DNA of 64,000 nucleotides from Endozoicomonas gorgoniicola (GTDB lineage: Bacteria; Pseudomonadota; Gammaproteobacteria; Pseudomonadales; Endozoicomonadaceae): positions 1,816,501-1,880,500 of the forward strand of contig NZ_JAPFCC010000001.1 of the NCBI RefSeq assembly GCF_025562715.2. Reading direction: 5' to 3'. The notes beneath the pieces are model-generated. The model saw only the letters and a program-made list of their open reading frames with translations, was not told the origin of the DNA and did not search any database. A program made the translations under genes and the position numbers. Each line of letters starts with the position of its first letter. Within the stretch, counting starts at the first letter, position 1. Below are positions 28,605-38,560 of this stretch, one piece after another.

Positions 28605-28704
28605 GTACGCCCGGCATGGGCATGAACTTATGGGGTGAAAGTCCCCTGTGGGTAAACCAGCATCGGATCTGGAGCCGAATAAGCCCACCGATGATAACCA
28701 CTAG

Positions 28705-30424
28705 CCCGGATATTTCATAAAAAGAGGCAAGTTCCGCCCAATCACTTGATATAATTGGGTCGACCAAAAAAATGCTTCGGAAGAAGCAAACCGGAACTTG
28801 CCATGAACAAATTTACACAAGAACAGCTTCGTTTTCACCCCTCCAACGGAAAAACTATCCGGGCAGACTTCAATGGCGGAGAATTATCCTCTGATTTTGG
28901 CGCCCTGATGCTACGTGAAACAATGCTTCACAGCGGTATCATATCCAGGCTGACTGACGGCATTGACGATAAACGTCATCAATCCTACATCGACCACACC
29001 CTGCAAGAACTCATTGCCCAAAGAGTTCTGCAAATGGCCTGTGGTTATGAAGATGCAAACGACAGCAACCATCTGCGTAAAGACCCAATCTTTAAGCTTG
29101 CCAATGGAAGAAACCCACTGGACGATGATAACCATCTGGCTTCCGCTCCAACGTATACAAGGCTTGGTCAGTCCATGACCAAACGGGATATTTATAATAT
29201 GACCAAAGCACTGGCTGATCACTTCATCAGCAGTTATGAATACCCGCCATTAGCCATCATTATCGACCTGGATCATACGCCTGCTATCACCCATGGCGGC
29301 CAGCAGATGAACCTGTTCAACGCCAAATATCAAGACTACTGTTACTTGCCCTTAATGATCTTTGAGGGGCTCAGCGGCAAGCTGATCACTTCGATCCTGC
29401 GTCCTGGAAAAACACCCACAGGCCGAGAGAATGCAGCTATTCTCCAGCGCCTCATTAAGCTGATCCGTACAAGATGGCCGAAAACCCATTTACTGGTTCG
29501 TGGGGATAGCCACTTTGCCCAACCAGAGTTAATGCAGGTTGTTCAGGATGACCCTCACTCCGACTACGTGCTGGGAAAAGGCGCAGGACACAAGACGGCC
29601 TTGCGACCTAAAGCCAAAGAGTTGCTGGATGAAGCGCGGAAAGCTCTCGACGTTAAAACCGGGCTGGCAAAACTGAACAACATGCCAGAGCCTGAGCGAC
29701 TCAGGCTCTACGGAGAAACGGACTATCAGGCAAAAAGCTGGAAAGGGCTGGACACCCGGATAATCTATAAGGCAGAGGTCAACCAGAAAGGCGACAATCC
29801 CCGCTTTATTGTGACTTCGATGATGGAGGCTTCCCCCGAGGAAATATATGAAGACCTTTATTGTCCCAGAGGGCAGGATGAGAACTTCATTAAGCATCTG
29901 AAAAGTGATTTGTCCGGTGATCGCTTGTCAGATCAAGGCTTTCTGGCAAATCACCTGAGAATGTTTTACGCCTGCGCTGCTTATGTTCTTCACTATGAGC
30001 TGAGAACCAAGGCACTGAAAGGTACGGAGCTGGAAAAGGCACAGCCATCAACCGTGATCACAAAACTTTGTAAGGTCGCGGTTAAAGTGGTTGAGTATAA
30101 AGACCGAATCAAACTTCACTTGCCCCGCAGCTGTCCAATAAAAGGGCTTTTGCAGCATATAACCGAAGTCTTTTATTCAATGCCGCTGCCTCGACCGGGA
30201 TAGTCAGCTTCATAAACTCAATCAGAATAAAATAGCGACCAACAGAAAGAGTGTTGGGGAATTCTGTTGTCCTGAAAAAGCAGGTGCTGATCAAAAAACA
30301 TCCGAATTAATGGTGAGTTCGGGTTGTAATACCTTTTTCATGGACAGTAGAGCAACAGACCTCCGAAAAAATCAGAATGGGATGTTTTTTCCGGAACTTG
30401 TTGCTCATTTATGAAATATTCGGG
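28705..30424 (+). mobile_element. IS1380-family element, copy 2
   Basis: 1720 bp with 4-bp duplication CTAG (28701-28704, 30425-30428) inside intron copy 1 at nucleotides 97-100 of the intron. Very few base differences from copy 1, so the duplication is recent. Confidence 0.93.
28803..30203 (+). CDS. IS1380-family transposase, copy 2
   Basis: 466 aa. It differs from copy 1 by Ser to Gly in ITHGGQQMN and a few silent changes. Same catalytic residues and start choice. Apparently intact. Confidence 0.92.
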   Translation: MNKFTQEQLRFHPSNGKTIRADFNGGELSSDFGALMLRETMLHSGIISRLTDGIDDKRHQSYIDHTLQELIAQRVLQMACGYEDANDSNHLRKDPIFKLANGRNPLDDDNHLASAPTYTRLGQSMTKRDIYNMTKALADHFISSYEYPPLAIIIDLDHTPAITHGGQQMNLFNAKYQDYCYLPLMIFEGLSGKLITSILRPGKTPTGRENAAILQRLIKLIRTRWPKTHLLVRGDSHFAQPELMQVVQDDPHSDYVLGKGAGHKTALRPKAKELLDEARKALDVKTGLAKLNNMPEPERLRLYGETDYQAKSWKGLDTRIIYKAEVNQKGDNPRFIVTSMMEASPEEIYEDLYCPRGQDENFIKHLKSDLSGDRLSDQGFLANHLRMFYACAAYVLHYELRTKALKGTELEKAQPSTVITKLCKVAVKVVEYKDRIKLHLPRSCPIKGLLQHITEVFYSMPLPRPG

Positions 30425-30929
30425 CTAGCTTAAGGCAAGTGCAATCTCACGAGGGGTTGTGCGGAGGCAGTCTGACTGCAAAAGTGCGAGCCGACGGACA
30501 GAAATCGTATACAAGGCCGAGTCTCGTGGGCGAGTGAGCCAAGGATCACAAAGCCCTCTGGTTTGAGAGATACGGTAAATGCGGCGGTTGTGTACTGAAA
30601 GTTCATGCTCTTATCCGGGGAGGTCTGTTCAACATGCGATTGGTCAATCCCAGTTCTCAGCCACTGGTTACAACAGGCTCGGCGGACAGGGTTCATCACC
30701 CTGTTCGAGCAAACCCGATGACCACCAATAGCGCCTGCAGAAGTAATTCTGTGTGGTGATTGAACAGAAGTCAGCAGACGTCATAGTAGTTGTTCGACAG
30801 AAGTCGTTAATCCGATTGGAAGTCGTCAACGAAGGACTGAACACCGACGAAAAGAGGAGACTGATTCCCTCAACACAGTGCAGCCGTCCGGCGACTCACT
30901 GGAGTTGGCGAAAGAATCTTTAACCAGCT

Positions 30930-32192
30930 TTGAACCACGATCTACTGAGTTGCGCACTGGAACCTGCCAATTTGCTGAAAGCATGGAAACAAGTCAGAAG
31001 TAACAAAGGGGCTCCCGGAATAGATGGGATCACCATTAAAGCCTATCCTGACTTTGCCCGTCAGCACTGGCCTTCAGCGCGCCAAGCCTTACTCAATGGG
31101 ACTTACAGACCATCTCCCGTCCTTCGGGCTGTTATAGAAAAGCCCGATGGTGGAGAACGGTTGCTGGGCATCCCGACAGTCATGGATCGAGTGATACAAC
31201 AGGCCATTGTGCAGGTATTATCACCCATCTTTGATCCTGACTTCTCTCCCAGCAGCTTCGGTTACAGACCGGGAAGGTCTGCACAAGACGCTGTACAACA
31301 GGTTAATCGATACATTAAGCAGGGGCTGCATCAGGCGGTTGATGTTGATCTGAGTAAATTCTTTGATACGGTCAGCCATGATGTTCTTATGTCGAGAGTC
31401 TCTCGAAAGATTCACGACAAGCGTCTGTTGAAGCTGATTGGCCGCTACCTTCGTGCTGGCGTCATGGTTGATGGGCAATGCTACCCAACCCGGGTAGGTA
31501 TGCCACAAGGCGGTCCACTTTCACCGCTGCTGTCGAATGTCCTTCTCGATGACCTGGACAAGGAACTGGAGTACCGGGGGCATTGCTTCGCACGCTACTG
31601 CGATGACTTTGTGATCCTCGTTGGCAGCCAGCGAGCCGGGGAGCGAGTGATGGAAAGCATCACACGTTACCTTGAGCGCAAGCTGAAACTGAGGATAAAC
31701 CCGACAAAGAGCAAGGTGGTGAAAGCTACCGAAGCTGAGTTCCTGAGTTTTACCTTCACAGGGAAGCGAATCCGCTGGTCGGAGAAGAGTCTGAACCGCT
31801 TCAGGCGAAAAATCCTGAAACTCACCAGCCGAAGCTGGGGAGTATCGATGGAATATCGCTTGAAGAAGCTGGCCGAATATATCCGGGGCTGGATGGGTTA
31901 TTTCAGGATAACCGAATATTACAGTCCTATACCGCGACTGGATCAATGGATACGTCGGCGGATTCGCTGTTGTTTTATCAAACAATGGCGAAAGCCGAAA
32001 ACCCGTTACAGAAATTTGATCAGGTTAGGTGTTGATCACATCAAGGCCGCCTCGATTGCAGCCAGTAGCAAAGGGTATTACCGGCTAAGCAAAACCTATG
32101 CGGCACAGTTAGCATTAAACGACAGTTTTCTCAGTAAACTCGGGCTTGTTTCTCTGAAAGACTTGTGGATCAGGTTTCACCACCCTCGGTGA
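30930..32192 (+). CDS. Group II intron reverse transcriptase/maturase (intron copy 1)
   Basis: 420 aa from a TTG start (MNHDLLSCALEPANLLKAWK). Reverse-transcriptase blocks: GAPGIDGIT (RT1), GYRPGRSAQDAVQQ, VDVDLSKFFDTVSH, MPQGGPLSPLLSN and the catalytic YCDDFVIL (about residues 225-232). The maturase X (GIIM) domain with GWMGYFRI follows. There is no HNH endonuclease, as typical of class C introns that insert into hairpin-containing DNA. It promotes splicing and retrohoming of its intron. Frame intact, although the host intron RNA is split by IS1380. Confidence 0.93.
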   Translation: MNHDLLSCALEPANLLKAWKQVRSNKGAPGIDGITIKAYPDFARQHWPSARQALLNGTYRPSPVLRAVIEKPDGGERLLGIPTVMDRVIQQAIVQVLSPIFDPDFSPSSFGYRPGRSAQDAVQQVNRYIKQGLHQAVDVDLSKFFDTVSHDVLMSRVSRKIHDKRLLKLIGRYLRAGVMVDGQCYPTRVGMPQGGPLSPLLSNVLLDDLDKELEYRGHCFARYCDDFVILVGSQRAGERVMESITRYLERKLKLRINPTKSKVVKATEAEFLSFTFTGKRIRWSEKSLNRFRRKILKLTSRSWGVSMEYRLKKLAEYIRGWMGYFRITEYYSPIPRLDQWIRRRIRCCFIKQWRKPKTRYRNLIRLGVDHIKAASIAASSKGYYRLSKTYAAQLALNDSFLSKLGLVSLKDLWIRFHHPR

Positions 32193-32262
32193 ATCGCCCG
32201 GTGCGGACCCGCACGCCGGTGTGATGTGGGGGCTGGAGGTTAGAGACCTCCGGCTACCCGAT

Positions 32263-32787
32263 TTAGCTGTTCCTTCTAAGCTGTGAACTCTCGTATTTTT
32301 GCCCAATATTATCGACTCTGACCCCAGCCACATACTCTGAACTAAAAATGCTACAAGTTTCACAGATCTTGAGCTTATTTGCCCCAGATACAAACTCTGT
32401 TGCCTATTCTGGCGTTGCACGAATGAAAGAAACTCTGAACCTGCTTGCCGACCACAAACTCAGGAGGTGATGCGAATGGAATAAGCCAAAAACTCTTGAT
32501 TCGATGGTCGGCATTGCACGCTGGAAAAAGTAATAAACCTGATCGCCAGATTGCACAGAACCAAAGAAGTCTTTTGCTGATGAACGCTACCGCCTACCAG
32601 CAAAGATAAAACTTACAGTACATTCCTTTGCGCATTTAGGGCTGACATGGATGAAAAATATACGACAGCTCCCAATCGCTAACTTTGTACGCAGAGAATA
32701 CTGGTTTCAGGTCTTGATTTCGAGGGTTATATGAGATGACAACAGCCTTTTGCTGTAGAGGAAGAAAAGGTACTGAAGTTTAGGAAC
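32263..32787. other. ORF-less integron cassette body
   Basis: About 525 bp between the TTAGCT core and the next attC. No frame over about 40 codons with a start and ribosome site is seen on either strand. A tiny frame (MKETLNLLADHKLRR) precedes an AGGAGGTGA motif. It may hold a non-coding RNA, promoter or decayed gene. Confidence 0.6.
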
Positions 32788-32842
32788 AGCTAACGCCAAT
32801 TTCAGGGGCTGCGCCGCAGGCGCAGCCCCCTGGAAATTTTTG
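32788..32842 (-). other. attC site interrupted by intron copy 2
   Basis: AGCTAAC at 32788-32794 and a long central dyad (GGGGCTGCGCC-GCAG-GCGCAGCCCC), ending TTTTTG. The rest of the core, TTATGT, is at 34777-34782. Confidence 0.8.
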
Positions 32843-34776
32843 GTACGCCCGGCATGGGCATGAACTTATGGGGTGAAAGTCCCCTGTGGGTAAACCAGCA
32901 TCGGATCTGGAGCCGAATAAGCCCACCGATGATAACCACTAGCTTAAGGCAAGTGCAATCTCACGAGGGGTTGTGCGGAGGCAGTCTGACTGCAAAAGTG
33001 CGAGCCGACGGACAGAAATCGTATACAAGGCCGAGTCTCGTGGGCGAGTGAGCCAAGGATCACAAAGCCCTCTGGTTTGAGAGATACGGTAAATGCGGCG
33101 GTTGTGTACTGAAAGTTCATGCTCTTATCCGGGGAGGTCTGTTCAACATGCGATTGGTCAATCCCAGTTCTCAGCCACTGGTTACAACAGGCTCGGCGGA
33201 CAGGGTTCATCACCCTGTTCGAGCAAACCCGATGACCACCAATAGCGCCTGCAGAAGTAATTCTGTGTGGTGATTGAACAGAAGTCAGCAGACGTCATAG
33301 TAGTTGTTCGACAGAAGTCGTTAATCCGATTGGAAGTCGTCAACGAAGGACTGAACACCGACGAAAAGAGGAGACTGATTCCCTCAACACAGTGCAGCCG
33401 TCCGGCGACTCACTGGAGTTGGCGAAAGAATCTTTAACCAGCTTTGAACCACGATCTACTGAGTTGCGCACTGGAACCTGCCAATTTGCTGAAAGCATGG
33501 AAACAAGTCAGAAGTAACAAAGGGGCTCCCGGAATAGATGGGATCACCATTAAAGCCTATCCTGACTTTGCCCGTCAGCACTGGCCTTCAGCGCGCCAAG
33601 CCTTACTCAATGGGACTTACAGACCATCTCCCGTCCTTCGGGCTGTTATAGAAAAGCCCGATGGTGGAGAACGGTTGCTGGGCATCCCGACAGTCATGGA
33701 TCGAGTGATACAACAGGCCATTGTGCAGGTATTATCACCCATCTTTGATCCTGACTTCTCTCCCAGCAGCTTCGGTTACAGACCGGGAAGGTCTGCACAA
33801 GACGCTGTACAACAGGTTAATCGATACATTAAGCAGGGGCTGCATCAGGCGGTTGATGTTGATCTGAGTAAATTCTTTGATACGGTCAGCCATGATGTTC
33901 TTATGTCGAGAGTCTCTCGAAAGATTCACGACAAGCGTCTGTTGAAGCTGATTGGCCGCTACCTTCGTGCTGGCGTCATGGTTGATGGGCAATGCTACCC
34001 AACCCGGGTAGGTATGCCACAAGGCGGTCCACTTTCACCGCTGCTGTCGAATGTCCTTCTCGATGACCTGGACAAGGAACTGGAGTACCGGGGGCATTGC
34101 TTCGCACGCTACTGCGATGACTTTGTGATCCTCGTTGGCAGCCAGCGAGCCGGGGAGCGAGTGATGGAAAGCATCACACGTTACCTTGAGCGCAAGCTGA
34201 AACTGAGGATAAACCCGACAAAGAGCAAGGTGGTGAAAGCTACCGAAGCTGAGTTCCTGAGTTTTACCTTCACAGGGAAGCGAATCCGCTGGTCGGAGAA
34301 GAGTCTGAACCGCTTCAGGCGAAAAATCCTGAAACTCACCAGCCGAAGCTGGGGAGTATCGATGGAATATCGCTTGAAGAAGCTGGCCGAATATATCCGG
34401 GGCTGGATGGGTTATTTCAGGATAACCGAATATTACAGTCCTATACCGCGACTGGATCAATGGATACGTCGGCGGATTCGCTGTTGTTTTATCAAACAAT
34501 GGCGAAAGCCGAAAACCCGTTACAGAAATTTGATCAGGTTAGGTGTTGATCACATCAAGGCCGCCTCGATTGCAGCCAGTAGCAAAGGGTATTACCGGCT
34601 AAGCAAAACCTATGCGGCACAGTTAGCATTAAACGACAGTTTTCTCAGTAAACTCGGGCTTGTTTCCCTGAAAGACTTGTGGATCAGGTTTCACCACCCT
34701 CGGTGAATCGCCCGGTGCGGACCCGCACGCCGGTGTGATGTGGGGGCTGGAGGTTAGAGACCTCCGGCTACCCGAT
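32843..34776 (+). mobile_element. Group IIC-attC intron copy 2, intact
   Basis: 1934 bp, complete 5' (GTACGCCC) and 3' (CCCGAT) ends, intact reverse transcriptase, domain V hairpin directly after the protein stop codon (CGCCCGGTGCGGACCCGCAC). Confidence 0.93.
33444..34706 (+). CDS. Group II intron reverse transcriptase/maturase (intron copy 2)
   Basis: 420 aa, identical in sequence to the copy 1 protein as far as compared; TTG start, YCDD active site and GIIM domain present. Intact. Confidence 0.93.
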   Translation: MNHDLLSCALEPANLLKAWKQVRSNKGAPGIDGITIKAYPDFARQHWPSARQALLNGTYRPSPVLRAVIEKPDGGERLLGIPTVMDRVIQQAIVQVLSPIFDPDFSPSSFGYRPGRSAQDAVQQVNRYIKQGLHQAVDVDLSKFFDTVSHDVLMSRVSRKIHDKRLLKLIGRYLRAGVMVDGQCYPTRVGMPQGGPLSPLLSNVLLDDLDKELEYRGHCFARYCDDFVILVGSQRAGERVMESITRYLERKLKLRINPTKSKVVKATEAEFLSFTFTGKRIRWSEKSLNRFRRKILKLTSRSWGVSMEYRLKKLAEYIRGWMGYFRITEYYSPIPRLDQWIRRRIRCCFIKQWRKPKTRYRNLIRLGVDHIKAASIAASSKGYYRLSKTYAAQLALNDSFLSKLGLVSLKDLWIRFHHPR

Positions 34777-34788
34777 TTATGTGCGGGG

Positions 34789-35046
34789 TCAATGCTTTGT
34801 TTCTGAGGGGGCTACTGGTACACCCAAAATATATAAGGTATCTTTACTGAAATCTTGTTCATTTGGCCATTCAATTGAACCAAAAGCTACTTTGACTTGT
34901 TTAAAATATGACTCGTTTTTTAATTCAGAGAAAATCCCTTTTTCTAAAAAAGGCTCTACATCAAAAACCTTTTGCTCATTATTTTCAAACTCAACTCTGA
35001 GCTTGAAATTCTCCAATGCTTCGACACTTTTAACTGATGGATTCAT
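34789..35046 (-). CDS. DUF2442 domain protein (integron cassette)
   Basis: An 85-aa protein beginning MNPSVKSVEALENFKLRVEF, with VFDVEPFLEKGIFSELKNES and a C-terminal SIEWPNEQDFS block, typical of DUF2442. It is the second gene of a pair with the DUF4160 gene (8-bp gap). Such DUF4160/DUF2442 pairs are frequent in integron cassettes and near toxin-antitoxin loci, but a biochemical role is not established. The stop lies 10 bp before the attC core, in cassette sense orientation. Confidence 0.82.
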   Translation of the reverse strand: MNPSVKSVEALENFKLRVEFENNEQKVFDVEPFLEKGIFSELKNESYFKQVKVAFGSIEWPNEQDFSKDTLYILGVPVAPSETKH

Positions 35047-35054
35047 AGTTGCAC

Positions 35055-35324
35055 CTATTTTAAAGGATCAATTTTGAATACCGAGTCACCATTAATGGCT
35101 AAATCCCAATTCGCCATTAGGTTTTCTTTGTGAATTTCAATCCAAGCATCTACAAGTTTTTGTTTGTTCTTTGGTAAATTACCTTCGAGCACTTTCCCTG
35201 AAGGAATTTCAATGATTGCACTATGATCCTGATAATGAACATGGATATGAGGCATATTATGCTGCTGATTGTCAAAGTAATACATACGAACAATCAGACC
35301 ATAAAACATTGATATTGTAGGCAT
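35055..35324 (-). CDS. DUF4160 domain protein (integron cassette)
   Basis: 89 aa from ATG 35324 (MPTISMFYGLIVRMYYFDNQ) with AGGG upstream. The DUF4160 signature HNMPHIHVHYQDHSAIIEI is present (His-rich, PHxHV). First gene of the two-gene cassette with DUF2442. It may act as a toxin-antitoxin-like or stress module; this is inference from similar pairs. The upstream cassette border is obscured by the IS insertion to its right. Confidence 0.82.
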   Translation of the reverse strand: MPTISMFYGLIVRMYYFDNQQHNMPHIHVHYQDHSAIIEIPSGKVLEGNLPKNKQKLVDAWIEIHKENLMANWDLAINGDSVFKIDPLK

Positions 35325-35514
35325 TTTCAAATCCCTGGATTGAAGTCACATCTCATTATACCTGATAAATTTTCGATGTTCATTTGAGGTTCTCAGGTTT
35401 AGAGTTCTTAAAACATGAACGTTCGGTAAAATATTTAGTGTCGGCACAGCCAACCCCGTCAGGCGCACAATTTAAACCTGCCTGAACCGTTTAAATCATT
35501 GGTTCTGAGTTCAT

Positions 35515-36840
35515 TTATGCCGCTTTTTCCAAAAAACTATCCGGACGTTCGTTTTTATCCGGCAATTTCAGCTCTAATTTTTGCTCATATCGGTTCCAGC
35601 AGCCACGAATTCGAAACTGCGGAATAATCCAAAACAGCGCGCGCCTAAGCATTCCGGCCGTGACAGTATCGGGATGCCTCCAGGCAGTTTTGGCCAGGGC
35701 AATAGCCGCTGGATTTTGACAAATGGTCAGCAATTGCAACAGCGCATACCCTGCCATTTTAATGTGCATCCATCGTAACAGCGTTCTGAGTTTCTGCTGC
35801 CATAAATGCTTGCATCCAAACTCGTGTTTCAGTTGCTGGAACATAGGCTCTATAGGCCACCTGAGCGAGTAGGCTAATAGCACTTCATCGGCTTTCAGGT
35901 CAGGATTGGTGGACAGAAATAGTTTGGTTTCTGTTTCTCCCTTGTCGTTTTCAAAACGACTCCAGACGATTCGGACAATACGGCCTTTCAAAAAACGAGC
36001 CCGGCAAATACAGGAACGAAAAGAGACAGTCCGGTTCTTTCTGTAAAGCCAGAGAGTCATCTTGGTCTCTGGTAATTTCTCTACTTCCTCAGGTGTCATT
36101 TTGACACCATACTTACGCTTGCGGCCTTTCCTTTTGAAAGGAGAGGGAGGAAGCGCATCGACTGGAAGCGCATAAAGTGCCCGGTTTTTGGGTATATGGC
36201 CAATGACCTCATACCCAAGCTCAAGCGCGGGCTGCATCATGGTGTGATTCATAAACCAGCAGTCAGTGAGTAGCCGCAAAGCTCGCCCCTGAAGAGTCTG
36301 CCGTACAGATTTCAGCATGGCCTTTGCAATTTTAAGTTTACTGATATTGCCTGATTTAGGTGATGGAAATGCCATCACTGGAACCGCAGTATGCACCTTG
36401 TCTGATGGTCTCTGGAAAGGAATAGCCAGAAAGACCCAGCATTGACCAAGAAGATAAGTACACCGGTTCTTTTTCTTGCTGTGTTGGTGATGTATTCGGC
36501 ATGCCGGTGCTTTGTCAGAGCAACGTTCGAGTGTCAGGTCGTCAAGAATCAGGGGAATGGTCTGACCGTCAGGCACTTTAGAACTGACCAGCAATATCAG
36601 ACGATGCGCCAGGTTTCGCCAACGCCACTTACCTTGGGAGACCCAATGATGGTAGCTGTTCCAGAAATTTTCGTAGTGGATCGTCAGAAGGGCTTGTGTA
36701 ACAAAGCCTTCGCCAGAAAGCATGCCACCCAGAAGTAACTCACAGAACGTCGGTGCCGCAAGTGGTGATAGCGCTTTTGCAAGAAATGTCGTATATAAAG
36801 AAAGCTCTCGAAGGATTACTTTCTGATCTGAAGTGAGCAT
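35515..36840 (-). CDS. IS4-superfamily transposase
   Basis: A 441-aa DDE transposase: Asp in PLILDDLTLER (about residue 100), Asp in RLLTDCWFMN (about 200), and the IS4 signature Y-x2-R-x3-E-x6-K in YSLRWPIEPMFQQLK (about 325). Overall layout resembles IS4/IS701 groups. I could not define terminal repeats or a target duplication, so element borders are left open (somewhere in 35400-36960). Confidence 0.85.
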   Translation of the reverse strand: MLTSDQKVILRELSLYTTFLAKALSPLAAPTFCELLLGGMLSGEGFVTQALLTIHYENFWNSYHHWVSQGKWRWRNLAHRLILLVSSKVPDGQTIPLILDDLTLERCSDKAPACRIHHQHSKKKNRCTYLLGQCWVFLAIPFQRPSDKVHTAVPVMAFPSPKSGNISKLKIAKAMLKSVRQTLQGRALRLLTDCWFMNHTMMQPALELGYEVIGHIPKNRALYALPVDALPPSPFKRKGRKRKYGVKMTPEEVEKLPETKMTLWLYRKNRTVSFRSCICRARFLKGRIVRIVWSRFENDKGETETKLFLSTNPDLKADEVLLAYSLRWPIEPMFQQLKHEFGCKHLWQQKLRTLLRWMHIKMAGYALLQLLTICQNPAAIALAKTAWRHPDTVTAGMLRRALFWIIPQFRIRGCWNRYEQKLELKLPDKNERPDSFLEKAA

Positions 36841-36842
36841 GG

Positions 36843-36876
36843 CAACCGCTTTTTCCTGGTAGATGAAGCGGTTGCT
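36843..36876. other. Hairpin upstream of IS4-type transposase
   Basis: GCAACCGCTTT and AAGCGGTTGC form a stem of about 10 bp directly upstream of the transposase start. It may limit impinging transcription or mark the IS end. Confidence 0.4.
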
Positions 36877-36965
36877 TAACCTATTTCGGCATCAAAAAAT
36901 ACAAAACGTTAGTACTTATAATTCTCTTCTGAGTAACTCCTTCGGGACTAGTTATTTGCATAGAG

Positions 36966-38327
36966 TCAAGATGGTGAGGCTGTTTCAATTTCGACCAGTT
37001 TGTAACCCATGTCTTCAGCGCGCTTTCTCATGTTTTTAATGACTCGGTCACGGTATTGCTCCTCGTAGTAATCCTGACCTCTATCTACGTACTCTGAGCC
37101 GTTTTTCAGCATGCTGTAAATCAGCCGGGCAAGTTTATGTGCAGTCGCTGTAATCGCTTTTGGTGCCCCCAGCTTACTTCTCATTCGACGATAATAGGCT
37201 CCCAGCGCACTTTTCGAACTCACCAGAGTCAGTGCAGCCATACGCAGAGCAGAAGCGGCCCGGTTAGGGATTCTTTTGGTCTTGCTGCTCAACACTTTGC
37301 CTCCTGATATCTTGTTTCCCGGGCTCAGTCCCAGCCAGGAACAAAAGTGCTTCACTGTCGGCCAGCGACTCATGTCTGTACCAATTTCAGAAACTACCTT
37401 CAGGGCGGTATTTTCCTCTATTCCCTCAATCGATGTCAGATCTACCCCTGTCACCCGGTAAAGGTGAGTTCTTACATCAAAAGCAGGGGCGCTGGCTGAT
37501 TTGCGTTTTGCAGGCAGAGAGATACTCTCGGACTTATCATCAAACTGGTTCAACTGGTCTTCCAATGCCTTGTCACAAGCTTCAATTTGCTTTTCGTAAA
37601 AATCATAAAGCTCAACAGACTGCTTTAAGGCAAATAGGTGTTCCACCCGGTAATGCCCATGCAGTGACTTAGCAATGACTTTCTCTGATTTTTTACAATG
37701 AGAGTCCCGGTGTTTGGCCAGTACCTCTGGGTCACGCTCTCCCGCGAGAATGGAGAGAATGATACCCATCCCCGTTTTGCCAGTGATATCCGCAACGACA
37801 TTGTCCAACAACAGGTTCATTTGCCGTAAAGCTTTCTGCATGTGCTGTATGTGCGACGCCCGGTAACGGATCAGGGTTTCACGCTGACGCATATAGGCAC
37901 GCAAGGCACACACCTGATCTTCAGGGCGAAAAGCTCCCTCAAGCAGGCCATGAGTATGCAGTTGTTGTAACCACTGACAGTCCTGCACATCACTTTTACG
38001 ACCAGGGACGTTTTTAACATGACGAGCATTCACCAGTTTGACGTCAAGGCCGTGCTCTTCAAGCATTTCGAAAGCGGGAATCCAATAGATTCCGGTAGAC
38101 TCCATGACCACGGTCGTAATTCCGATTTTCACGAGCCATTGAGTCATCATTTCGAGATCAGAGGTAAAGCAGGCAAAAGACCGAACCGACTGTTCATCGA
38201 GCTCTTTAGGGACAGCAACAAAGTGGAACTCTGAACCAATATCAATGCCTGCAGCATAGAGGTTCACGGTTTTTAGATGGCCAGATATCCGCTTTTGAAC
38301 TTTAGCCGGATTTGGGTTGTGTTTCAT
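36966..38327 (-). CDS. IS110-family transposase (DEDD)
   Basis: A 453-aa protein with the two IS110 domains: an N-terminal RuvC-like DEDD domain (AAGIDIGSEFHFVAVPKE, VVMESTGIYWIP, VKLVNARHVKNVPGRKSDVQDCQWLQ) and a C-terminal transposase_20 domain with the catalytic Ser region (LTSIEGIEENTALKVVSEIG, FCSWLGLSPGNKISGGK). IS110 enzymes use a bridge RNA to choose targets. Members of the IS1111 branch are known to insert in attC. Here the element lies in the cassette array between an IS4-type element and an attC. Intact length. Confidence 0.92.
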   Translation of the reverse strand: MKHNPNPAKVQKRISGHLKTVNLYAAGIDIGSEFHFVAVPKELDEQSVRSFACFTSDLEMMTQWLVKIGITTVVMESTGIYWIPAFEMLEEHGLDVKLVNARHVKNVPGRKSDVQDCQWLQQLHTHGLLEGAFRPEDQVCALRAYMRQRETLIRYRASHIQHMQKALRQMNLLLDNVVADITGKTGMGIILSILAGERDPEVLAKHRDSHCKKSEKVIAKSLHGHYRVEHLFALKQSVELYDFYEKQIEACDKALEDQLNQFDDKSESISLPAKRKSASAPAFDVRTHLYRVTGVDLTSIEGIEENTALKVVSEIGTDMSRWPTVKHFCSWLGLSPGNKISGGKVLSSKTKRIPNRAASALRMAALTLVSSKSALGAYYRRMRSKLGAPKAITATAHKLARLIYSMLKNGSEYVDRGQDYYEEQYRDRVIKNMRKRAEDMGYKLVEIETASPS

Positions 38328-38560
38328 GACTGCGTTCCTACACTACTGAACGAAGGCATATCCGGGTATGGGGCTGTCGATCATATGCAGTCTTCTGAAC
38401 GAGATCGCCAGGCGTCATCAGTGATGCGGTCGCCAGCCTCCCGACCACGCTAAACTTCGGGCAAGAGCACCAGTGTGCGTTCGGTCTCTGGCTCGGATAT
38501 GCCTCCTTCCTTATCGTAGGACGAAGAATTGAGGTTGGCAGCTAAGAGTTACTCTGGGTT
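38328..38560 (-). ncRNA. Candidate IS110 bridge-RNA region
   Basis: About 230 bp of non-coding sequence upstream of the IS110-type start, with no ORF. Active IS110 elements carry a structured bridge RNA in a non-coding end, and in IS110-group members it is the end 5' of the gene. The 3' flank here is short. Position-based inference only. The right border of the IS is not defined. Confidence 0.4.

Larger units (their letters stand above)
28605..32262 (+). mobile_element. Group IIC-attC intron copy 1 (carries IS1380 copy 2)
   Basis: The intron begins GTACGCCCGGCATGGGCATG and ends CTACCCGAT. Subtracting IS1380 and its 4-bp duplication leaves 1934 bp, equal to the intact copies. The domain V hairpin region is about 32192-32235. 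Inserted at TTG/TTAGCT of an attC, antisense to the array. Confidence 0.9.

Noticed and set aside
28411..28767. 118-codon reverse frame across attC and intron start
   Set aside because: It runs through the attC hairpin and the IS1380/intron junction; no plausible protein.
35330..36965. Precise ends of the IS4-superfamily element
   Set aside because: No matching terminal repeats or target duplication could be found by eye, so only the transposase gene is called.
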